A stretch of 64,000 nt of DNA from Maribacter thermophilus (GTDB taxonomy: Bacteria; Bacteroidota; Bacteroidia; Flavobacteriales; Flavobacteriaceae): NCBI RefSeq assembly GCF_001020565.1, contig NZ_LDAS01000001.1, forward strand, positions 2,504,520-2,568,519, in the 5' to 3' direction. The first letter of the stretch is position 1; each line of letters begins with the position of its first letter. Both the position numbers and the translations under genes were made by a program. The notes beneath the pieces were generated by a model, which had not been told where the DNA came from, did no database searches, and was given only the letters and a program-made list of their open reading frames with translations. Shown piece by piece: positions 24,116 through 32,325 of the stretch.

Positions 24116-27100
24116 CTACTTTAAGGTAACATCCAAATACACCGAATGGCGATTATAGGTTTCATAAAAAGGTTTAAAGACTATTCCGTCTATCATAAAT
24201 TCGAGTGCTCCAGGATTCCCCTTGATCGTTCTACCCAAATCATCTTTATCTAAAGTTACCTTACGCCATTCTGTTCTAGGTGCTGTTTCTTGGGCCGCCA
24301 ATAAAATAGGGCCATAAAACAAGCTGGCAATATTTTGCTGGTCCATGATCGGTTCTAAATGAAACTGAAATGGCATATATAGCTCAATGGTATCGCCATT
24401 TTTCCATTTTCTACTTATGGTAAGGTAACTTCCGGGTGTTGCATCTACCTTTTTTTCCTTACCGTTTATTTTTACAAAAAATCCTTTGGACGCCCAATGG
24501 GGGACACGAACATTTAAATCAAACTTACCCTTGCCCTTGATCGTCAACTTGGTATGATCATCCTTAGGAAAAGCAGTATTCTGTTCTATGACAACATTCT
24601 TTTCCGTCCAGTTTAATGTAGAAGGCACATAAAGATTTACGTACAACGCTTGGTTATCAACACTTTTAAAATAAATGGTATTCTGAAGTTTGGTACTACT
24701 CTCAATCGCCGTACCGTTACAACAGGTAAAACCCTTCATGTGCGGATTTCCAAAATGCTTTACAGAACCAGGTCGTAAGGGTACATGATATGTATTGGCG
24801 GGGCTATCCTCTGCTACAGATGCCAAAATATGGTTATAAAGACTACGCTCGTAGTAGTCCATTAATTCGGCTCGTTGATCATAAAGAAAAATATTTCTAG
24901 ATAGCTTAAGCATGTTATAGGTAGCACAGGTCTCATTTTGCCCGCCCGATGACAAACCATTTTCGTAGAGAGTGGCCGGTTGCCCTATAAAACATTCTGC
25001 ATTGGTAGGGTTACGGGCTCCGGCAACACCTCCAATGCTATACATGTAATCATTGGTGGCCTTATACCAAAAATTATCGGCCACATGATAGTATTCAGGA
25101 GTATTAGAACCACGGTACATTTCTAACGCCCCCATTATTTGGGGTATATGTTGGTTAGCGTGCAACCCACGAAAGGTATCTACATTCTTGGCCAAACCAT
25201 GTGAGTGATCCGCGTCTCCATAAAATACCTCGATATTGTCGAATAATTTTGCCGTTTCTAGGTATTTATCCTCGTTCGTCAGCCGATATAGGCGGGCCAT
25301 AGCTTCGTTCATACCACCATATTCGCCCGCAATATACCTATTCCACATACTGATAAGGTTGTCTTTTGGCAACTCTCGTAAACGTGCATACACCCAGTCT
25401 CCCATCCCTTTGGTTATATGAAGCGCTTTTTCATTACCACTGATCTCATACACATCCATTAAACCGGCAAGAATCTTATGTAAAGTATAGTAAGGAGCCC
25501 ATATTTGGCTTTTCTTAGTACCATAGGTAGCTCCATTTTCCAACATAATAAACTGATCAGGAGGATAAGCACTTATGAACCCTTTGCCCCAATTCCAATA
25601 ATCGGTTCTTATACTGTCTGCACTCAGTTGTGAATCGTATTCCGATTTGCCCGGTCCTGGTGGCACTTTCGTTGGATCGGAGACAAAGGTTCCCCCGGCT
25701 TCTTTGGGTCTACCCGACATTTGTGACAAGTCATAAAGGGTATTGACCATATACTCCATCTTCTGGGCAAAATTGGCCTGTAACTCTTTATCATAACCGG
25801 TACTTGCATAGGCCTGTACGATGGCCGTAAGGTAGTGGCCCGTGGCATGCCCGCGCAATTTGGTCTCTTGACTGTCCCAAACCCCTAATGGTTCCGCTCC
25901 CTTGGGTTGTTGTTGACCAAAGGCATTTCGAAACATATATAGAAAAGAATCGGGATTGGTTTCTGCCAGTGTTGTTATAAACTTATCCCTATTTTCTATG
26001 AATTTTGTATTATAACCCTGAACATCGGTTTTTAAAAAAACCTCATCTAGGCTAAATGTTTCCAACTTTCTTATTGGTGCTGAAACATTTTGGGTTTCTT
26101 TTACTATTACAATGGCCTTCGGCTTTATGTCGGTTCCTGCGATACTACCTTCTATGATATATCTTCCCGTTGTTAATACGGCAGCATTGTCTTTAGGAGC
26201 AGGCCAGAGCACCCGTACCTTGGGGCCTTGTATTCCTTCTTTATAGGCCCCATCTACATAACGGGGCAAACGAGGAAGATTTCCGACAATGGTCTCTACC
26301 TCAATGTCGGGTACCTCAACCAGATATTCGTTATACAGTTGCGGGGTTCCACTTTCAAATTTGGGTAGATCATCAACTTTAGGTTTTTTTTCCGATTCCG
26401 AGGTTTCACCTCCTTTAAGGGCATTATTATAAATTCTTGCAACCTGCTTTTCAGCCAATGGTATTCTATAAATTCTAAAATCGTACAACTTTGCATTCAG
26501 ATATACACCTGTTTCTGACAGTGGTCGGCCAATAGAGAAGATATTGTTCTTAACCGCACCGGCATCAAACAATTTTGACAAAACCAGCGCTACGTTCTTT
26601 GTCTCACCTACCATTTTTCCGTTAAGATAGGTGCTAATAGATCTGGAAGGAGCGTTCAACACTATGGCCAAATGATTCCAACCGCCAATTTCTATGGCCG
26701 GCGAAACCGTGCTATTGTGTTCTTCTTTTTCTAAAGAAACCCCTGCAAAATAACCTTCTCCGGTCTTAGTTCCGACGGGAGTCACAAAAAAATGTGAACT
26801 CTCTTTTTTTCCGAAATCAAAAAGTATTTGACCAGGTTGTTCAGAATACAGGTAGACCCATCCCGTGATACTTATCGACTCTTCCCCTATCATGGACTCC
26901 GCTGGAATCGAAATAAACGATTTACTATCGATAGGCAATGAAAGCACGTTGCCAAACTGGTCATCCTTTATAAAATCTACCTTAGAACCTACCATTTTTC
27001 CATGTAGGTTGTTACGGGACCAATCTTTTAAGTCCCCATCAAAAACATATCTTGCTATCAGCCCTGTCTCACCTATACCATCCAATATTTGATTGCCACT

Positions 27101-27175
27101 TTGTGCCCTTGACGTAAAAGTTCCTATGGCACAAAAAAATAGCAAACCATAAACAAACAACTTATATACTCTCAT
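24116..27175 (-). CDS. Secreted LamG - GH127-type beta-L-arabinofuranosidase
   Basis: A 1019-aa protein with signal peptide (residues 1-25). Residues about 40-245 are a LamG/concanavalin-like domain (ARYVFDGDLKDWSRNN, LAIVLNAPSRSISTYLNGKMVG). A linker leads to a DUF1680/GH127-clan domain from about 375: GHYLTAIVQAYA, HKILAGLMDVYEISG, and NETCATYNML with Glu748 and Cys750, then FTCCNG with Cys818-Cys819. In characterised GH127 the equivalent Glu, Cys and Cys-Cys bind zinc and one Cys is the nucleophile, so the active site looks intact. The family removes beta-L-arabinofuranose, for example from hydroxyproline-linked arabinans; GH146 is a close alternative. The start lies 33 bases after the peptidase stop. 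Confidence 0.88.
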   Translation of the reverse strand: MRVYKLFVYGLLFFCAIGTFTSRAQSGNQILDGIGETGLIARYVFDGDLKDWSRNNLHGKMVGSKVDFIKDDQFGNVLSLPIDSKSFISIPAESMIGEESISITGWVYLYSEQPGQILFDFGKKESSHFFVTPVGTKTGEGYFAGVSLEKEEHNSTVSPAIEIGGWNHLAIVLNAPSRSISTYLNGKMVGETKNVALVLSKLFDAGAVKNNIFSIGRPLSETGVYLNAKLYDFRIYRIPLAEKQVARIYNNALKGGETSESEKKPKVDDLPKFESGTPQLYNEYLVEVPDIEVETIVGNLPRLPRYVDGAYKEGIQGPKVRVLWPAPKDNAAVLTTGRYIIEGSIAGTDIKPKAIVIVKETQNVSAPIRKLETFSLDEVFLKTDVQGYNTKFIENRDKFITTLAETNPDSFLYMFRNAFGQQQPKGAEPLGVWDSQETKLRGHATGHYLTAIVQAYASTGYDKELQANFAQKMEYMVNTLYDLSQMSGRPKEAGGTFVSDPTKVPPGPGKSEYDSQLSADSIRTDYWNWGKGFISAYPPDQFIMLENGATYGTKKSQIWAPYYTLHKILAGLMDVYEISGNEKALHITKGMGDWVYARLRELPKDNLISMWNRYIAGEYGGMNEAMARLYRLTNEDKYLETAKLFDNIEVFYGDADHSHGLAKNVDTFRGLHANQHIPQIMGALEMYRGSNTPEYYHVADNFWYKATNDYMYSIGGVAGARNPTNAECFIGQPATLYENGLSSGGQNETCATYNMLKLSRNIFLYDQRAELMDYYERSLYNHILASVAEDSPANTYHVPLRPGSVKHFGNPHMKGFTCCNGTAIESSTKLQNTIYFKSVDNQALYVNLYVPSTLNWTEKNVVIEQNTAFPKDDHTKLTIKGKGKFDLNVRVPHWASKGFFVKINGKEKKVDATPGSYLTISRKWKNGDTIELYMPFQFHLEPIMDQQNIASLFYGPILLAAQETAPRTEWRKVTLDKDDLGRTIKGNPGALEFMIDGIVFKPFYETYNRHSVYLDVTLK

Positions 27176-27208
27176 AATTAAATTCTTATCTCTTATTTGG
27201 TGGTTCTT

Positions 27209-29461
27209 TTATTTATAAATTTTATCCCATGAAGGGGGAGTTACGTTCAGCAAGTGTTTTACGAAAAAATCTTTTCTTTTACGCTCTCCATATTCGCCTC
27301 CCGAGGAATGCGACATTCCCGGTACGGTAACCAGTTCAAAATCTTTATTCGCTTTTATCAGGGCATCTGCAAATTGCATTGTTGATGCCGGGTCTACATT
27401 GTCATCTATCTCCCCTAAAATGAGCATTAGGCGCCCATTCATATTGGATGCATTTTCCACGTTGGAACATGCCGCATAGTGAGGCCCAACAGGGTAGCCC
27501 ATAAACTGCTCGTTCCACCAAATTTTATCCATCCTATTATCATGACAGCCACAAGAAGAAACGGCTACATCATAAAAATCGGAATTGAAGACCAAAGCGG
27601 CGGCGGCATTTTGTCCCCCGGCCGAAGTACCATAAATACCTACTTTATCAGCATTCATGTACTGATATTTTTTTGCGGCCGCCGTTATCCATAGTTTTCT
27701 ATCGGGGAATCCTCCATCCTTCAGGTTTTTCCAGCACACATCGTGAAAGGCCTTTGACCTATTGGAAGTTCCCATACCATCTATCTGTACTACTATAAAG
27801 CCCAACTCTGCCAATGACGACATAGCCCAATTATAGGCTCTAAAATCTTTGGGCACAAAAGAACCATGTGGACCAGCATAAATGTATTCTATAATAGGAT
27901 ATTTTTTAGTTGGATCAAAACTGGTAGGGCGCATGATAATACCCCAAATATCGGTTTTTCCATCTCGTCCTTTTGCCGTGAACACTTCGGGGGCGATCCA
28001 GCCTTCTTTTAATAAAGCGGTATGGTCCGCTTGCTGTAGTTGCATCACGGTCTTAGCATCTTTAGATGATTTTAAGACCGTAACGGGCGGCATATCTACT
28101 CGTGAATATTGATCTACATAGTATTTATAATCATTAGAAAAAGCAACTTTATGATTGCCGTTCTCTTTAGTAAAGCGCGTAAAATTCTTACCATCAAAAT
28201 CTACTTTACAATAATGCAGAAAATATGGATCCTGGTTCTTATATAATCCACTGGCAGTAAAATAAACTTCCCTATTCTCTTCATCTACGTACAAAACATT
28301 GCGCACTACCCATTCTCCCTTGGTCAGTTGTGTTTTAACCTTTCCTGTTTCTCCATCATACAGATAAATATGGTTCCATCCGTCCCTTTCAGATGTCCAA
28401 ATTATTTCCTCACCATCGGCAACATCATATCTATACTTTTTACTACTATAATCTATAAAGGTCTTACTGGTCTCATTGACCAAAGTACTAACCTGACCTG
28501 TTTTTGCGTCGACCTCTATCACCTTGTACGCCTGATGTCCGCGTTGATTGTATTCAAAAGTAAAAGCCCTACTATCCGCTCTCCACTCAATATTGTACAA
28601 ACCGAATTGATGATCGAACCCGGACGTTGGTATTTGAATATGCTGTCGACTATTAACCAAGAACAACTGCGGACTTTTAAAGGGCAGTTCATCCCCAGGT
28701 TTTAAATAGTCTATTGAATGTAATTTTGGTTGCAACCGGTCTATAGGGCTAGACTCTACAAAGTAAATTTTACGGTCGTCTCCCGGACGAACTTTATATG
28801 CCATAATTTTTTCACCGTCCGGCGACCATTTTATATACGAAGAATAAAAAAATCCAGGAGCCCCATCATAGCTCAATCGAGTTTCTATCTCTGTACCGAT
28901 ATCCTTTATATAGAGATTATTGTTCTTGACAAAAGCAACCCTGGTAGAATCAGGAGAAAATACGGGAAGATTAGAGGTTTCGTCAAATCTATTTCCCCAG
29001 TATTCGTTTTTTTTCTTTCTTTTACTTTCTACCTCTTCCAAGAGCGTTAATGTCCCCTTCTCTATATTATAGGATATTCTAGCATCCTCAAAAACAAATT
29101 CTACTTCCGTCCGATGGTCATTAAAGTCCAGTTCTTTGATATCGATATTCTTTGGATCTACCTGCTTATTAAACTTTACGGACAATAGCTTTGCCAAAAC
29201 ATCATGATCAAAACATTTTTTCTGTTTTTTCTGCCACGGATCTACCAACATATACTCCTTACCTTCCTTTGTGTTGTTCACATACCATAACGTGGTATCT
29301 CCACTCCAACGAAAAGCAGACGGCACGTTAAATACCTTGTTACGAAACAAAGAATCCACGGCCATAGCCTTCTTATAATCCTTTAATGTACCTTGTGAAA
29401 AAGATACTCCGGTAATTATAAGTATAAAAAATACACTTAATTTTCGAACAAAAAATCCCAT
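27209..29461 (-). CDS. Secreted S9 family peptidase, dipeptidyl peptidase IV-like
   Basis: A 750-aa protein from the ATG at 29461 (GFFVRKLSVFFILIITGVSFSQ signal). Residues about 90-450 are a DPP-IV N-terminal beta-propeller with WSPDGEKIMAYKV-type blades. The C-terminal alpha/beta hydrolase has nucleophile Ser613 (GTSAGG), Asp686/687 (EIDDNVDP) and His718 (GMSHSSGG). S9B members cleave after proline or alanine near the N-terminus of peptides, in the periplasm or at the surface. It is the first gene of the peptidase-GH127-DUF5695 run. A prolyl peptidase beside an arabinofuranosidase suits a proline-rich glycoprotein substrate, which is inference. Confidence 0.9.
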   Translation of the reverse strand: MGFFVRKLSVFFILIITGVSFSQGTLKDYKKAMAVDSLFRNKVFNVPSAFRWSGDTTLWYVNNTKEGKEYMLVDPWQKKQKKCFDHDVLAKLLSVKFNKQVDPKNIDIKELDFNDHRTEVEFVFEDARISYNIEKGTLTLLEEVESKRKKKNEYWGNRFDETSNLPVFSPDSTRVAFVKNNNLYIKDIGTEIETRLSYDGAPGFFYSSYIKWSPDGEKIMAYKVRPGDDRKIYFVESSPIDRLQPKLHSIDYLKPGDELPFKSPQLFLVNSRQHIQIPTSGFDHQFGLYNIEWRADSRAFTFEYNQRGHQAYKVIEVDAKTGQVSTLVNETSKTFIDYSSKKYRYDVADGEEIIWTSERDGWNHIYLYDGETGKVKTQLTKGEWVVRNVLYVDEENREVYFTASGLYKNQDPYFLHYCKVDFDGKNFTRFTKENGNHKVAFSNDYKYYVDQYSRVDMPPVTVLKSSKDAKTVMQLQQADHTALLKEGWIAPEVFTAKGRDGKTDIWGIIMRPTSFDPTKKYPIIEYIYAGPHGSFVPKDFRAYNWAMSSLAELGFIVVQIDGMGTSNRSKAFHDVCWKNLKDGGFPDRKLWITAAAKKYQYMNADKVGIYGTSAGGQNAAAALVFNSDFYDVAVSSCGCHDNRMDKIWWNEQFMGYPVGPHYAACSNVENASNMNGRLMLILGEIDDNVDPASTMQFADALIKANKDFELVTVPGMSHSSGGEYGERKRKDFFVKHLLNVTPPSWDKIYK

Positions 29462-29696
29462 ACTTAAAATTATCACTAAAACTATTGATTATCCATCGTC
29501 TTGCAGTAGTCCATATTAACAGATAATGATACTATATTACCCTTAACATGTATAACTCAGAAATAAGAAGTTAATTTATACAGAAATATCAAATTGTTTT
29601 TAAAGTAGTAATTTATGGCAGACACCCCTTTATTTGTACTTTATTACCATAATAACCGATTTCAGGATAAATTATAATTAACTTAATACAAAAAAA

Positions 29697-30539
29697 TTGA
29701 AAGTCCTTCCTTTTAAAATTCCGAAACCGAGAAATGAAGCACTCGTTTATCAATTAGATCGAGTAGAAGCTTTCTACGATCAACTTCACCAGCACGGTGA
29801 AATTCAAATCAGTTATATATCCAAAGGAGAGGGGTCTTTAATTGTAGGTGATTCTATAAATGAATACAAGGCCAATGATCTTTTGATAATCGGCGGATTT
29901 GTACCCCATGTATTTAAAAGTGATGTTACGGCCTCTCCTGTATCTGAGATGCACACACTTTTTTTTGACCTACATTCTTTCGGAAAAGATTTCTTTGATA
30001 TCGCCGACCTTTCGCTTACGCAAGATTTTTTTAATAAATCAGAACTGGGCATGAGAGTACTTTCAAATAAGAAGACGATCATTGACGAGTTCCTTAAGTT
30101 ATCATCGCAAAACAAAGTAGAACAGATAGCTACTCTTTTAATGATCATTAGCCATGTTTCAAAGGCAAAAACAGCACCGTTATCCTCATTTGTTTATAGA
30201 AAATCATTTTCAGATGATGAAGGAAAACGTATGAACAATGTCTACAAATATGCCATGGAAAAATTTAACGAACCCATTAGCCTAGAGGAGGTCGCCAGTA
30301 TTGCCAATATGAGTCGTAATGCATTTTGCCGTTACTTTAAAAAACGGACGAACAAGACATTTTTTCAATTTTTAATTGAAATTCGAATCGAAAATGCCTG
30401 TAAATTGATCGTGAACAAGCCAGAGCTTTCCATTTCATTGATTTCAGAACAATGTGGATTCAACAACATTGCCAACTTTAACAGAAAATTCAAAGAATTA
30501 AAGGGATGTCCGCCTACACAATATCGATCACAGTTTTAA
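29697..30539 (+). CDS. AraC family transcriptional regulator with cupin domain (TTG start)
   Basis: A 280-aa protein. Translation must start at the TTG at 29697 because the next in-frame ATG is far inside the cupin domain. Residues about 20-110 form the sugar-sensing cupin (HGEIQISYISKGEGSLIVGD...DLLIIGGFVPHVF). Residues about 180-280 are the double helix-turn-helix (ISLEEVASIANMSRNAFCRYFKKRTNKTFFQFL...ISEQCGFNNIANFNRKFKELKGCPPTQYR). It is divergent from the peptidase-GH127 run across 235 bases and convergent with the SusCD genes, so it is the likely switch for this polysaccharide-utilisation locus. Confidence 0.9.
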   Translation: MKVLPFKIPKPRNEALVYQLDRVEAFYDQLHQHGEIQISYISKGEGSLIVGDSINEYKANDLLIIGGFVPHVFKSDVTASPVSEMHTLFFDLHSFGKDFFDIADLSLTQDFFNKSELGMRVLSNKKTIIDEFLKLSSQNKVEQIATLLMIISHVSKAKTAPLSSFVYRKSFSDDEGKRMNNVYKYAMEKFNEPISLEEVASIANMSRNAFCRYFKKRTNKTFFQFLIEIRIENACKLIVNKPELSISLISEQCGFNNIANFNRKFKELKGCPPTQYRSQF

Positions 30540-30621
30540 TTGCTTAGCCCTTAAACAGTCGATTAGAAACCACTTACAAATTATCAAACCGACCATACCC
30601 TGTTCATATACCATAAAAACA

Positions 30622-30649
30622 GAAAGCGAATGGAAATCCATTCGCTTTC
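30622..30649. terminator. Terminator between araC-type gene and susD
   Basis: GAAAGCGAATGGA and TCCATTCGCTTTC form a perfect 13-bp stem with an AA loop. On the minus strand it is followed by CTGTTTTTATGG, so it most likely ends the SusCD transcript, and it may also stop the convergent regulator transcript. Confidence 0.75.
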
Positions 30650-30715
30650 ATCACTTATATAAAAAACTAACTCAAACAATTATTTTCTAGAACTTTTGCC
30701 TTACACAAAAATTCG

Positions 30716-32314
30716 TTAGTACCCGGGATTCTGGCCTAAATTGGTATTCGTATTCAACTCTTCTAAACCAATCGGAAAAAGTGTGGTGTAATCACCTTTT
30801 GGCGTATGGTTGTACCAACTTTTAGTTTGATAGACCCCAAATCTGATCATATCGGTTCTTCTTCTGGCCTCACCGGCAAACTCCCAACCCAATTCATCCA
30901 AGAAACGTCCGTATGGTACAGCCGTTTGGTCTCCTGCATCGGCAATAGTACCATCTTCGGCCAAGGTGCCGTATTGCACGGTAGTGTCACCTTCAAGTTC
31001 TGCTCCAGTAACCGTTGCATCCGCCAGGTTATCAAAAGAACGTGTACGTACTTGGGTTACGATAGTCGCAGCCTCATCACTTTTATTGGTCCTAAGAAGC
31101 GCCTCGGCCTTCATCATCAGCACATCCGTATATCTTAAAAATGGAAAATCTACACTAAGTCCACCTGTAGCACCCGGTTCTATTTCATATTTTCCGCATC
31201 TAAAGCCATCGGTAAAATCACAGTCATAAATACTTGGCATCTCTTTGACCAAGGTCATAACCACACTCCCATCAGAAGCATTTAGTTGATCGCCCATTAA
31301 CCAAGTATCCGACAAACGCTTATCATTTGGCTCATAACTATCTATAAACTGGGGGTTACAACTAGACCCGCCCCATGGTTGGGCCTGCATTCCGAAGACC
31401 AATCTATGATCAGGAAGCAACATTTTCATATGGGCATTCCACTGCCCTGCAAAAATTTGATCGTAGGGTATCGCAAACACCAATTCACTGTTGCCCTCAT
31501 TATTAGTACTAAAAATATCAGAGTAACTATCCGACAGTTCAAAAGCTCCACTGGCAATGATCTTATCACAAGCATCGATAACCTTGTCCCAGTTAGAGGT
31601 ACCGGCATATACTTCAGAATTTAAATAAACCCTGGCCAATACATGATAGGCCGCCCACTTGGTCATACGGCCATAGGTAGAAACATCTACCGTTTCGGTA
31701 AGGCTTGGTATTACTTCTGTTAATTCAGAAACTATAAAATTATAAACTTCGGTTCGTGTACTTTGAACCGGCAACTCATCACTATAACTGGCAATGATCG
31801 GAACATTACCATGCGAATCTACCAACATAGAATAATACAAGGCCCTTAGCGCCCTCATTTCTGCAACAATAGCAGTGGCCTGTTCATCGCTTACCGGTAA
31901 TTGTCCAGATTCTATCTGCAATATTACCCTATTGGCACTATTGATACCGTTAAAGCAATTGATCCATGTATTTCTTGGCTGCCATTGGGTAGAGGTCCAT
32001 TCATGAAAATGCATTCTTTTATAGGTACCCCCATCATCCCAACCATTTGGTCTAGTAGGCGTTACAAACATATCGGCCGGTTCTTCCTGTAGATCAAACC
32101 AGCCTTGCCACCCCATTACGTAGCGCATGGGAGTATACGCAGAAGCCATTACCGATACAATATCGGATTGTGATGGTGTAAAAGATGCTTCGGTAACTTC
32201 TGAAAACACCTCTTCCTCCAAATCTGTACATCCTAGTTGTACCAAAAAGGCGCAGGCGGCTAGGATCGATATTCTTGTTTTAAGTGAAAACACTTTATTA
32301 TTTATATTTTTCAT
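30716..32314 (-). CDS. SusD/RagB family nutrient-binding lipoprotein
   Basis: A 532-aa protein with lipoprotein signal ending LVQLGC. The N-terminal SusD-like part and TPR-like helices are seen in ARVYLNSEVYAGTSNWDKVIDACDKII, and the C-terminal RagB part in FPFLRYTDVLMMKAEALLRTNKSDEAATIVTQVRTRSF and RFLDELGWEFAGEARRRTDMIRFG. SusD proteins cap the SusC porin on the cell surface and bind the glycan. It starts 11 bases after the susC stop. Family length is normal. The ligand cannot be read from sequence. Confidence 0.93.
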   Translation of the reverse strand: MKNINNKVFSLKTRISILAACAFLVQLGCTDLEEEVFSEVTEASFTPSQSDIVSVMASAYTPMRYVMGWQGWFDLQEEPADMFVTPTRPNGWDDGGTYKRMHFHEWTSTQWQPRNTWINCFNGINSANRVILQIESGQLPVSDEQATAIVAEMRALRALYYSMLVDSHGNVPIIASYSDELPVQSTRTEVYNFIVSELTEVIPSLTETVDVSTYGRMTKWAAYHVLARVYLNSEVYAGTSNWDKVIDACDKIIASGAFELSDSYSDIFSTNNEGNSELVFAIPYDQIFAGQWNAHMKMLLPDHRLVFGMQAQPWGGSSCNPQFIDSYEPNDKRLSDTWLMGDQLNASDGSVVMTLVKEMPSIYDCDFTDGFRCGKYEIEPGATGGLSVDFPFLRYTDVLMMKAEALLRTNKSDEAATIVTQVRTRSFDNLADATVTGAELEGDTTVQYGTLAEDGTIADAGDQTAVPYGRFLDELGWEFAGEARRRTDMIRFGVYQTKSWYNHTPKGDYTTLFPIGLEELNTNTNLGQNPGY

Positions 32315-32325
32315 AGTCGTTTAGT

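Noticed and set aside
28328-28705. 125-aa plus-strand frame
   Set aside because: Antisense to the S9 peptidase propeller; no start or signal evidence.
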